Assembly: GCF_918797505.1 (NCBI RefSeq)
Contig: NC_092800.1
Coordinates: forward strand, 27,612,914 to 27,676,913
Direction of reading: 5' to 3'
From: Bemisia tabaci
Taxonomy: Eukaryota > Arthropoda > Insecta > Hemiptera > Aleyrodidae
Length of the DNA stretch: 64,000 bases
Part shown: piece by piece, positions 1-9,926 of the stretch
Numbering within the stretch: position 1 is the stretch's first letter
How the letters are laid out: each line of letters starts with the position of its first letter
The notes under the pieces: model-generated
What the model saw: only the letters and a program-made list of their open reading frames with translations
The model's database searches: none
What the model was told of the DNA's origin: nothing
Program-made: the position numbers and the translations under genes

Positions 1-801
1 TTGTGACTCGCCTTCATTTCGAACGAATAGGCAGCTATTTTGACGTTTAGGAGTTGCTTTTGACCGATGGATATGCACAGGCGCACTACCAAACCATGTC
101 CCTCTAGAACTTAGGTACAACCAAACAACAAAGAGTGTTCCGCTGTTGGTGTCAACGTTTAGGCAAAAACGTATCCCACGCCGAATACGTCGAAAAAATC
201 TTATTATCATAGTTCCATGCACCAGCGGGCTGATTATTAGAAGTTTTAAGCAGCCCGATGAGACATCGAAAAGCGATGTATTTCATGATGGTTTAGATAG
301 AGGTATATGCCTTGTCTTGTAATGCGACATATACAAGTAGTTCCAGCAATCGGACCGCTGTAGAGACCTGAAGTTCTTAAGTATGACATATTTCTATGAT
401 CTGCGTCTTCCCCCTCACGGTTCATTATAATATTCCAAGCGGACTTAAAAAGTTGGATGGCTTTAGTTATTGGCGGGGGCCAGGAAATTGTTTACATTTT
501 AAGAATGTACACGGTTAAATAGATGAGGTTTGAACTGCTGTGTCATCGTGCATGCCTTTAAATTCTGGTCTCAAATTTAAATTTTAAAATACCCGCATAA
601 ATCTGCTAAGCTTGTATGAACTCTAGAGAGGAATGACTTCATAATCGCGAAACTCAAATGAAGTATAAAACATCGAGCACCAACGAAATTTTAAAGCGAG
701 CGGGCGCCTCCTCAAAATCCGGGTATAGTGTGTTGCTATACGGGCATTTCCCAAGGGAAATGCTCGGGATCCCCTTCGATTAAGAGAGTCCGACTTATTT
801 G
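1..801. other. gene-poor AT-rich stretch
   Basis: No coding exon, RNA gene or clear repeat boundary was recognised here. The only open frame of note overlaps the adjacent MITE and has no recognisable protein features. Confidence 0.5.
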
Positions 802-966
802 CAGTGGCGTGGCGTGAATTGCGATGTGTCGATTTTTGTGCCATTTAAACCTATGGTAAAGAGTCGATTATTAAGGTGTTCGCAGCGAACACCCTGTTAA
901 TCGATCCTTTTCCAAAGGTTAAAATTGCACAACAATCGATACATCGCAAAGTACGCCACGCCACTG
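802..966. mobile_element. hAT-type MITE, CAGTGGCG family, copy 1
   Basis: A 165-bp element with terminal inverted repeats beginning CAGTGGCGTGGCGTG and a central hairpin GGTGTTCGCAGCGAACACC at 875-893. It is flanked by a perfect 8-bp direct repeat, CTTATTTG, at 794-801 and 967-974. An 8-bp duplication plus CAGTG-type ends is the signature of the hAT superfamily. No transposase is encoded, so movement would depend on an enzyme supplied elsewhere. Three more copies lie at 17115, 17311 and 18929. Confidence 0.88.
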
Positions 967-1380
967 CTTATTTGACAATCTGCTTCGACGTCAAAAGCGA
1001 ATTTTTGCGATCGCGGATATCATTCGCCGTTGAATGATTTTCGACGATTGTGCATTTTTACTTTCTCGCTCCCCTAGGGTAGAGAGGAAGTATTGTCATC
1101 CTCCAAGAAAAAAAAAAAAAAAAAGTTGAAATTTCATCATTTCTAGACGTTTTAAGGTCCCAGGAGTCAAAATAACCATACTTGAAAAAATGTGTGTCCG
1201 TCCGTCCGGCGTCCCCCAAATCTGTCTACAGCGATATCTCAGAATCTATCTGTTCGATTTCATTCAAAATTCTCACAGAACACCATATTTATGGTCTCCT
1301 TATGCACGTCCAACGATTTTGGGGTACGCTAAAATTTGGGGGGGCTAGGGTCAAATTGGGTTAAAGGTCCATTTTCAGCA

Positions 1381-1870
1381 AAATCACACGGAAAGCTCAT
1401 TTTGAGGGACCGTAAATTTTGAAAAATGCCTTTAATTCTTTAAAGGTGGGCATCAAGCACATCACCTGGGTCATTAATTTAAGTTCCTAAAAGATCTTTG
1501 GACTAATCTCAAAATTCAAGGGATTACGAGGCCCAAAAGTAGGGCACTTTGCTCCGCGACATCACACAAACAACTCATTTTCAAAGACTGTAAATTTGAA
1601 AAAAAATGCCTTTCATTTCTTCGAAAGTTGGCATAAGAGCACCACCTGGTTCAATAATGTAAGTTCCTATGAGGTCTTTGGACTAAACTAAAAATTGAAG
1701 GGTTACGCGTCATATAGCGAGGAGAGCACTTCGGTCACACGGAGAGCTCATGGACTGTAGATTTTGAAAAAATGCCTTTAATTCTTTGAAAGTTGGCTCA
1801 AAAGCACCATCTGAGTCATTAATTTAGGTTCCTAAAGGATTCTTGGACTAATCTCATAATTGCAGAGGGG
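1381..1870. repeat. degenerate tandem repeat, about 3 units of 130-180 bp
   Basis: Three diverged units share the order 'cacacggaaagctcatttt', 'aatgcctttaattctt', 'aaagttggc', 'ttggactaa'. They start near 1381, 1561 and 1735. The upstream part, 1140-1380, looks like the unique end of the same repeat. No protein is encoded. Confidence 0.7.
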
Positions 1871-1899
1871 CCGATAGGAAACGCTCAATTCTCTGATAA

Positions 1900-2872
1900 A
1901 TGAGTCGGAACGCTTCTAGATAATAGCAGCAAACGCTTTGAGTCAGGTGAAACCTAGGAATTCAAATGCATTATATAATGCATCATATACTATTTCCAAA
2001 ATTACTCCGTAGGTATACACCAAGCAAAATTAGACAACTAATTAGGTAGGTAAGTACTTACAATATATAGTTACTATTAGTCATCAAGCTGACGCAAAAA
2101 CTGACACTTACATCTTTATTAAATACTAATATGTTTGTTGTTAATGAATTTAGAATCCCGGCAGATTCCATCTTTCGCGGTTCCTTTTTACGAGGTACTA
2201 AGCACAAATATAATATAATAATACGGCACAAATATGACTGATTTAATGCTTGTTACTTAATAAAGGAGGTTATAAATTGTTAGAACCCGAGGTTTGGTTG
2301 AAGGAGATGGCGCTCTCAGCGCTCTCTATTGTTTTCGCTTTGAATTACAGGGATACGCGGTAAGGAGATGGCGCTCCTGGCGGGCGTGTGGTGAACCTTC
2401 CAGCAGGTAGATTCGCCCGCCAAATTTAAAATTTGGGACATGCTAAGCGAAAACCGTTTAGATTTAAGACTATTTGAACATCGAATAGTCATTCTACCCA
2501 TTCAAGTAGATATTTGATGGCTTTTGACCGTGCTTAAGGAGAGATTATAATATAAAATCGTATCTGAAGTATGATGTCAATGAATCTAATGGATCCTAAT
2601 GAATCGTAGAAAAGCTAAGATTTTTACGGATCGCCATCTTTGACAGGAGACTTTGTTAATCAATTACATATTTAATTGAAGATGCCTCATAAAATCAACA
2701 AGTCGAGGCCGAATATATGAATTCATCACATATCGCGAAGACATTTACAATAAAGTTCAGTGGTTTGAATAAAAATTTCATAACTATTATCCTGTGATCA
2801 AAATTCCAATCAAACTTTATGATTTTGTAAAATTGGCAGTATTTTTCTAAATATTCCAGTAAAAGTGTCTAT
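1900..2872. other. stretch without recognised features
   Basis: AT-rich DNA with a short duplicated phrase, aaggagatggcgctc, near 2300 and 2361. No gene or complete mobile element was recognised. Confidence 0.45.
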
Positions 2873-3071
2873 GCCGGCGCGAAGCGCCGGCTCGAGCGAG
2901 AAAGTCCCGTGCGGTCCCCGCACCAATCCGCTAAGCGGATGGGGGGGGGCGAAGCCCCCCAAATGCCGGCGCGTAGCGCCGGTACGCGGCGCGAAGCGCC
3001 GCGCATAAATTGGCCGGAGGCCAATTTTTTTTTAATGACATTCGACTTCTTTGTTGGTCTCGCCGGAGACC
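2873..3071. repeat. cluster of GC-rich mini-hairpins with 3-nt purine-rich loops
   Basis: Seven hairpins with 3-nt loops lie within 155 bp: GCCGGCGC-GAA-GCGCCGGC (2873-2891), GTGCGG-TCC-CCGCAC (2909-2923), ATCCGC-TAA-GCGGAT (2926-2940), GGGGGGC-GAA-GCCCCCC (2944-2960), CCGGCGC-GTA-GCGCCGG (2966-2982), CGCGGCGC-GAA-GCGCCGCG (2985-3003) and AAATTGGCC-GGA-GGCCAATTT (3007-3027). GGTCTC-GCCG-GAGACC (3056-3071) has a 4-nt loop. A minimal CTCG-AG-CGAG also sits at 2891-2900. Six of the eight use G/T/A-N-A triloops closed by C-G, the class that gives unusually stable DNA hairpins such as d(GCGAAGC). The block abuts the higher-order repeat, whose units contain similar hairpins. No family is recognised. 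Confidence 0.85.
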
Positions 3072-3084
3072 GTTGAAATCCATT

Positions 3085-4620
3085 TTACTCTATATAAGCT
3101 GCTGTTCCCACTCACTCTGCCCCCCCTCGATAAAAATTGGCCGAAGCGATTTCCTTTAAAATTGGTACACGCTTAGCTATTGTAACGAGGAGTTGATTAA
3201 AATTATTCCCGTTCAAATCCGCTGCTTAGGACGCCCGCAAGAGCGAAAAGTTGTTTCTCCATATAGCATTACATTGGAGATACGCGGTTGTTTACGCGCA
3301 TCGCGCCGAACAGGTTCAATCCTGTTGCGTGACGTCACTGCCTTATAGACGAAATATAAGGTTTTAGGCGGTATTTTTCAACGGATTTTTGTGGAAATTG
3401 GTTAGCGGGGGTATTTTTCAACGGGGATCTCGAATTTTTGGTCGGATTTTCAAAATCTCAAAATCCAAGATGGCGGCCGTGGCCTAAAATGCTAAGTCGG
3501 CTCCTGTTTGATCGGTTTTCGTGAAACTCGGTATCCACAGGTATTTTTCGACGGGGATCTCGAATTTTTGGTCGGATTTTCAAAATCTCAAAATCCAAGA
3601 TGGCGGACGTGGCCTAAAATGCTAAGTCGGCTCCTGTTCGATCGATTTTCGTGAAACTCGGTATCCAGGGGTACTTTTCGACGGGAAACTCGAATTTTTG
3701 GTCAGATTTTCAAAATTTCAAAATCCAAGATGGCGGCCGTGGCCTAAAATGCTAAGTCGGCTCCTGTTATATCGATTTTCGTGAAACTCGGTATCCAGGG
3801 GTATTTTTCGACGAGAAACATGAATTTTTGGTCAGATTTTCAAAATTTCCAAATCCAAAAGATGGCGGCCGTGGCCTAAAATGCTAAGTCGGCTCCTGTT
3901 ATATCGATTTTCGTGAAACTCGGTATCCAGGGGTATTTTTCGACGAGAAACTCGAATTTTTGGTTAGATTTTCAAAATTTCAAAATCCAAGATGGCGGCC
4001 GTGGCCTAAAATGCTATATAGCTTCCGGATATTGATCGATTTTTGTGAAATTCGGTATTATGGGGTATATTTCGACGGGAAATTAGAATTTAAGGTCCGG
4101 TTTTCAAAATTCAAAAATCCAAGATGACGAACGTTGTCTAAATTGCTATCTTGGCTTCCGATCCATCAATTTTTGTGAAATTCGGTATTAGGAGGTGTAT
4201 TTCGACGGGAAATTAGAATTTTAGGTCCGATTTTCAAAATTCAAAAATCAAAAATGGCGAACATGGTCTAAATTGTTATCTCGGCTTCCGATCCATCGAT
4301 TTTTGTGAAATTCGGTATTAGGAGGTGTATTTCGAAGGGAAATTAGAATTTTAGGTCCGATTTTCAACATTTCCAAATCCAAGATGGCGGCCCCGCACGA
4401 AAACGCGGTCCGGACTCCCAGAACATCAATTTCTGTCCAACTTGGTGAAAAAGAAGATTAAGACATAGATGTTGTCTCCTCATCAATGTTAAAAACTGTG
4501 CGGGGCGGTGGAGGCTCGCGGAGCGAGTCGCAAGTTCGTCGCGAAGCGTAGAACTGGGGTCCAGGGGCACTCCCCGGCTAGACGTGTCAGCTCGCAAAGC
4601 GAGCTAATCACGACTAGTTA
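3085..4620 (+). repeat. higher-order repeat unit 1
   Basis: 1,536-bp unit with about eight subrepeats at a spacing near 130 bp (gaatttttgg phrases near 3431, 3561, 3691, 3821, 3953, then degenerate ones). TATATAAG lies at 3091-3098. The last three subrepeats form a diverged subtype in which gaatttttgg is replaced by agaatttaagg or agaattttagg. Confidence 0.75.
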
Positions 4621-5884
4621 TTACTCTATATAAAGCTGCTGTTCCCACTCACTCTGCCCCCCCTAGATAAAAATTGGCCGAAGCGATTTCCTTTAAAATT
4701 GGTACACGCTTAGCTATTGTAATGAGGAGTTGATTAAAATTATTCCCATTCAAATCCGCTGCCTCGGATGCCCGCAAGAGCGAAAAGTTATTTCTCCATA
4801 TAGTATTACATTGGAGATACGCGGTTGTTTACGCGCATCGCGCCGAACAGGTTCAATCCTGTTGCGTGACGTCACTGCCTTACAGACGAAATATAAGGTT
4901 TTAGGAGGTATTTTTCAACGGATTTTCGTGAAAGTCGGAATCCGGGGGTACTTTTCGACGGGAAACTCGAATTTTTGGTCAGATTTTCAAAATTTCAAAA
5001 TCCAAGATGGCGGCCGTGGCCTAAAATGCTAAGTCGGCTCCTGTTCGATCGATTTTCGTGAAACTCGGTATCCGGAGGTACTTTTCGACGGGAAACTCGA
5101 ATTTTTGGTCAGATTTTCAAAATTTCCAAATCCAAGATGGCGGCCGTGGCCTAAAATGCTAAGTCGGCTCCTGTTATATCGATTTTCGTGAAACTCGGTA
5201 TCCAGGGGTATTTTTCGACGAGAAACTCGAATTTTTGGTCAGATTTTCAAAATTTCCAAATCCAAAGATGGCGGCCGTGGCCTAAAATGCTAAGTCGGCT
5301 CCTGTTATATCGATTTTCGTGAAACTCGGTATCCAGGGGTATTTTTCGACGAGAAACACGAATTTTTGGTCAGATTTTCAAAATTTCCAAATCCAAAGAT
5401 GGCGGCCGTGGCCTAAAATGCTAAGTCGGCTCCTGTTATATCGATTTTCGTGAAACTCTCTATCCAGGGGTATTTTTCGACGAGAAACACGAATTTTTGG
5501 TCAGATTTTCAAAATTTCCAAATCCAAAGATGGCGGCCGTGGCCTAAAATGCTATATCGCTTCCTGATATCGATCGATTTTTATGAAATTCGGTATTAGG
5601 AGGTGTATTTCGACGGAAAACTCGCATTTTTGGTCAGATTTTCAACATTTCCAAATCCAAGATGGCGGCCCTGCACGAAAACGCGGTCCGGACTCCTAGA
5701 ACATCAATTTCTGTAAAAATTGGTGAAAAAGAAGATTAAGACATAGATGTTGTCTCCTCATTAATGTTAAAAACTGTGCGGGGCGGTGGCGACTCGCGGA
5801 GCGAGTCGCGAGTTCGTCGCGAAGCGTAGAACTGGGGTCCAGGGGCACTCCCCGGCTAGACGTGTCAGCTCGCAAAGCGAGCTA
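4621..5884 (+). repeat. higher-order repeat unit 2
   Basis: 1,264-bp unit with six subrepeats. TATATAAA lies at 4627-4634 and a C-rich ACTCACTCTG stretch about 20 bp downstream. The terminal hairpin GACTCGC-GGA-GCGAGTC lies near 5790 and GCTCGC-AAA-GCGAGC near 5867-5883. Confidence 0.75.
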
Positions 5885-7020
5885 TTACTCTATATAAAGC
5901 TGCTGTTCCCACTCACTCTGCCCCCCCTAGATAAAAATTGGCCGAAGCGATTTCCTTTAAAATTGGTACACGCTTAGCTATTGTAATGAGGAGTTGATTA
6001 AAATTATTCCCATTCAAATCCGCTGCCTCGGATGCCCGCAAGAGCGAAAAGTTATTTCTCCGTATAGTATTACATTGGAGATATGCGGTTGTTTACGCGC
6101 ATCGCGCCGAACAGGTTCAATCCTGTTGCGTGACGTCACTGCCTTATAGACGAAATTTAAGGTTTTAAGAGGTATTTTTCGACGAATGTTTGTGGAAATT
6201 GGTAAGCGGGGGTATTTTTCAACGGGGATCTCGAATTTTTGGTCAGATTTTCAAAATTTCAAAATCCAAGATGGCGGCCGTGGCCTAAAATGCTAAGTCG
6301 GCTCCTGTTATATCGATTTTCGTGAAACTCGGTATCCGGCGGTATTTTTCAACGGGAAACTCGAATTTTTGGTCGGATTTTCAAAATCTCAAAATCCAAG
6401 ATGGCGGCCGTGGCCTAAAATGCTAAGTCGGCTCCTGTTTGATCGATTTTCGTGAAACTCGGTATCCACGGGTATTTTTCGACGAGAAACTCGAATTTTT
6501 GGTCAGATTTTCAAAATTTCAAAATCCAAGATGGCGGCCGTGGCCTAAAATGCTAAGTTGGCTCCTGTTGGATCGATTTTCGTGAAACTCGGTATCAGGG
6601 GGTATATTTCGACGGGAAATTAGAATTTAAGGTCCGATTTTCAAAATTCAAAAATCCAAGATGACGAACGTGGTCTAAATTGCTATCTAGGCTTCCGATC
6701 CATCGATTTTTGTGAAATTCGGTATTAGGAGGTGTATTTCGACGGAAAACTCGCATTTTTGGTCGGATTTTCAATATTTTCAAATCCAAGATGGCGGCCC
6801 CGCACGAAAACGCGGTCCGGACTCCTAGAACATCAATTTCTGTAAAACTTGGTGAAAAAGAAGATTAAGATAGATGTTGTCTCCTCATCAATAATAAAAA
6901 CTGTGCGGGGCGGTGGCGGCTCGCGGAGCGAGTCGCAAGTTCATCGCGAAGCGAGGAGGGGGTCCAGGAGCACTCCCCGGCTAGGCGTGACAGCTCGCAA
7001 GGCGAGCTAATCACGGCTAG
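5885..7020 (+). repeat. higher-order repeat unit 3
   Basis: 1,136-bp unit with five subrepeats, the shortest of the three. TATATAAA lies at 5891-5898. Its GC hairpin tail is present but slightly mutated (gctcgcaaggcgagct), which suggests it is the older edge of the array. Confidence 0.7.
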
Positions 7021-7201
7021 TCTCTTATAAATTTCGCATTCACCTCGACCCTTGAATTCGATTTTTGAATTGATGCAATCGATGTCAGAAACTTCGTATT
7101 TCATCAGAATTTTTGTTTCGTCATTTCTTTCTGTCGTTGTGTTTTGTCATTTCAAGTCTGCTGAGTTTGCAATTTGCTACGTTTTAGTGTTTCGTATTTT
7201 C

Positions 7202-7331
7202 ATATGGACGTATTTCTGCTAAACGGAACAATGTGCAGTAAGACATGAGCCCTGAGACCCATAGGAATACATGCATAACTGGGCTCACGTCACGATGCAC
7301 ATAGTTCCGTTTGGCAGAAATACGTCCATAT
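7202..7331. mobile_element. MITE, ATATGGACG family
   Basis: 130-bp element with near-perfect inverted ends, ATATGGACGTATTTCTGC followed by AAACGGAAC, and a shorter interior inverted section around 'gacatgagccctgag'. A truncated relative lies at 37089-37182, and the element at 19165-19287 has a similar interior. Confidence 0.75.
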
Positions 7332-7460
7332 ATTCTTCTTAATTTCATTTAAACAAAAAATCTGAACCCTGATTGGCTCCTGCTTTCACCGATCATCGGC
7401 ATCACTCAGCACTCATCAATTCGTTTGATATTGATCGCGAAGGTTCGCTTCAAAACGAAT

Positions 7461-7875
7461 CACTGAAAAAAAATTCTCGGCGTTTTTACCAAGGTCCGTT
7501 GGTACCTTTACCATCTCACTGTTTATACCAATTATTGGTAATTTTACCAAGACAGACTGGTAAGCTTACCTAAAAACCGTTATTTTTACTGTTTTTTTTC
7601 AGGTAAGAATACCACTTTTATTGGTAATCAATTCCCGGTAACTTTGCCATTTTATCTCGGTAATTCTACCACAGTCGATAAAAAATATTTGCGTTTTTAC
7701 CAAGGTCCAGTAAAATTACCGAGAAAGTTCAATAATTTTACCGAGATTTCTCGGTAAAATTACCAATTCCATAAATGGTAATTTTACCAAGAAAAAACTG
7801 GGATCAAATAGAACCCTGAATTCTTGGTAATTTTACCCTTTTCTGAGTAAATACACCGAGATTTTTTTTTCAGTG
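7461..7875. mobile_element. CACTGAAAA-type inverted-repeat element with GGTAATTTTACC motifs
   Basis: 415-bp element beginning CACTGAAAAAAAA and ending TTTTTTTTTCAGTG; inside the ends both sides continue with a TCTCGG-like segment. The interior is dominated by the palindromic phrase GGTAATTTTACC and variants in both orientations. No coding potential was found. Elements with the same CACTGAAAA ends lie at 15038, 29619 and 62995. Confidence 0.75.
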
Positions 7876-7930
7876 TAGTTCCTGGCCTTGCCTCTTCGAT
7901 TTTTCTATGGAGCGGGCCAACGCGACGCGA

Positions 7931-8167
7931 CGCACAGTGGATCGAGTTAATCAGAGAGGTCGAACATGACACTTTTGACTAAAACAGCAAATTTCTATGT
8001 TTATTTCGTCATATTTTAAATTTTTATGATTGATTCTAGGAGAAAATTTTACAAGGAAACCAATTTAACCACTTTTAGAACCTCAAAATTTCGTATAAAC
8101 GGAGTTATAAGCTTTCAAAGTTTCCAAAATTTGTCCGACTTTCCCAATTGACTCGGTCCATTGTGCG
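7931..8167. mobile_element. MITE, CGCACAGTGGATCG family, copy 1
   Basis: About 237 bp with inverted ends CGCACAGTGGATCGAGT and ACTCGGTCCATTGTGCG. It lies in a GACGC-rich host sequence, so the duplicated flank cgacgcgacg cannot be told from local simple repeat. Copies of the same length are at 13635, 19433 and 44249. Confidence 0.78.
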
Positions 8168-8451
8168 ACGCGACGCATCCTCAATATGAGGACAAGCGCG
8201 ACACTCGTGAGTGACGTCACGAACAGACCGCGTCCAGACGAGGCTTACGATAGTGATGGACCGACGAGGATGGGCGAGACGTGGAGTGTGACAGATCGTG
8301 GACGTCGTCGGGACGTGCCGCCGATTACCAATTACGTCATTGTAATTCACGTGTTAAGTTCACCGGTCGCGCGTCGTCGCCTTGTCGCTCCGGACGTGCC
8401 ACCTCCGTTTGATCGAGTGACCTATTGACTCCCGTACGCGCCTTCCGAAAG

Positions 8452-9546
8452 CTTCGCCGCTTGTTTTTCCGCGGGAAAATGGGAATATCGTTATTGTCGC
8501 GAGCTAGGACTCTTCCTGTTGCATAAGTTTTCCTACAATCAGTGCTCCCATTTCCGAAACGAACTTTTGAGATTTTCCTGAATTTTTCCCGGAACTTTTG
8601 TGATCCCCGAAATTTTCCGGATCTTTTGCATTTTCCGGAACTTTCTCAGAACTCTGAAAAAATTAAAAGGAACCCCGGAACTTTTGACGGTCATGGAGTG
8701 GGAGAAATTGGGACAAGAAAGTTTCGAATCTTCGCCGCTTATTTTTCCGCGGAAAATGGGAATATCGTTATCGTCGCGAGCTAGGACTCTTGCTGTCGCA
8801 TGAGTTTTCCTAAAATCAGTGCTCCCATTTCCCGAAACGAACTTTTGAGATTTTCCTGAATTTTTCCCGGAACTTTTGTGATCCCCGAAATTTTCCGGTT
8901 CTTTTGCATTTTCCGGAACTTTCTCAGAACTCTTGAAAAAAATTAAAAGGAACCCCGGAACTTTTGACGGTCATGGAGTGGGAGAAATTGGGACAAGAAA
9001 GTTTCGAATCTTCGCCGCTTATTTTTCCGCGGAAAAATGGGAATATCGTTATTGTCATGAGCTAGGACTCTTGCTGTCGCACGAGTTTTCCTAAAATCAG
9101 TGCTCCCATTTCCCGAAACGAACTTTTGAGATTTTCCTGAATTTTTCCCGGAACTTTTGTAATTCCCGAAATTTTCCGGAACTTTCTCAGAACTTTTGAG
9201 AAAAATTAAAAGGAACCCCGGAACTTTTGATGGTCATGAAGTGGGAGGAATTGGGACAAGAAAGTTTCGAATCTTCGACGCTTATTTTTCCGCGGAAAAT
9301 TGGAATATCGTTCTTGTCATGAGCTAGGACTCTTGCTGTCGAATAAGTTTTCCTACAATCAGTGCTCCTATCTTCCGGAACTAGTTCCGAATTCCAGAAC
9401 TTTCGAGATTTTACGGACTTTTCCCCGGAACTTTTGTAATTCCCGAAATTTTCCGGATCTTTTACATTTTCCGGAAATTTCTCAGAACTTTGAAAAAATT
9501 TAAAAGGAATCCCGGAACTTTTGACGGACATGGTATGGGAGCACTG
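8452..9546. repeat. tandem array of about 280-bp units containing hAT-like ends
   Basis: Units start at 8452, 8730, 9010 and about 9272 with cttcgccgcttatttttcc. Each has a cagtgctcccat boundary about 90 bp later (8540, 8817, 9098, 9359) and a run of 'ttttccggaactttt' phrases. The last unit ends in the inverted terminus ATGGGAGCACTG. Local open frames follow the repeat and are not genes. Confidence 0.8.
8540..9546. mobile_element. hAT-like non-autonomous element with internal amplification
   Basis: Starts CAGTGCTCCCAT at 8540 and ends ATGGGAGCACTG at 9546. It is flanked by CCTACAAT at 8532-8539 and 9547-9554, a perfect 8-bp direct repeat as expected for hAT insertion. Inside, flank-like sequence alternates with element-like sequence in about 280-bp units, so the original short element plus adjacent flank seems to have been tandemly copied. 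No transposase was found. Confidence 0.7.
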
Positions 9547-9599
9547 CCTACAATGGACCAGTATAGTCAAAATGCGAAGCATTCTGCCATATGTGTCTT

Positions 9600-9690
9600 A
9601 GCCGAAATTCCACGTTAAACACGAGTGTGCAACGAAAATGACTGAAATCAACTCCTTACTAACATATTAATGTTTTTATTTTACATTGGT
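9600..9690. repeat. dispersed repeat fragment, shared with 63745-63840
   Basis: The order 'aattccacgttaaacacga', 'aaatgactgaaatca', 'ctaacatattaatgttttt' matches a diverged copy at 63745-63840. No boundaries were resolved. Confidence 0.5.
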
Positions 9691-9926
9691 TAAGGGAACT
9701 AGGAATTCGACAGTTGCCAAATTTCCCTTGATAAAACATGTATTTTTGACGACATTCATGCATATTTTCCCTTGAAATTTTAAGAGTTTTTAGATTTAAT
9801 CTTGTACTAAATTGTCTGAACATTCTGGAAAAAAATATTCAAAATTTTACCAGTAAATTCGGTTTTTAGTGAAGGAAATCTGTCAGTGTCGAAAAATTCA
9901 AACGGCGTTTTTCCTGAGCACGGCAG
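9690..9926. mobile_element. MITE, CTGCCGTGCTAAGG family, copy 1 (left end decayed)
   Basis: The interior 'gacagttgccaaatttccc' and the right terminus 'acggcgtttttcctgagcac'-ggcag match the family seen intact at 45674 and 61488. The left terminus is degenerate. Confidence 0.65.

Larger units (their letters stand above)
3085..7020 (+). repeat. higher-order repeat, three units, with about 130-bp subrepeats
   Basis: Three units start with the same segment (TATATAAA, a C-rich run, then about 250 bp of shared leader) at 3085, 4621 and 5885. After the leader each unit has a run of about 130-bp subrepeats: by eye 8, 6 and 5 respectively. Each subrepeat holds a gaatttttggtc phrase, then ccaagatggcggcc, then a gattttcgtgaaactcggta phrase. 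Each unit closes with cgcacgaaaacgcggtccgg and a pair of GC hairpins. Frames through this region are shadows of the repeat. The structure resembles a higher-order satellite or a retroelement with an expanded tail; no transposase or polymerase is seen. Confidence 0.85.

Noticed and set aside
2873..3071. Interpretation of the mini-hairpins as rho-independent terminators or bacterial REP elements
   Set aside because: The context is insect-like DNA and the stems differ from one another. Only the last AAATTGGCC hairpin is followed by a T run.
3309..3326. AACAGG-TTCAAT-CCTGTT in each higher-order repeat unit, resembling a tRNA T-arm or Pol III B box
   Set aside because: The loop has six rather than seven bases, no acceptor stem pairs around it and no A box at the right distance was found.
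8186..8428. Overlapping frames on both strands in a GC-rich patch
   Set aside because: They start inside a short GC-rich patch, have no recognisable features, and reflect the absence of TAA/TAG in CG-rich sequence.
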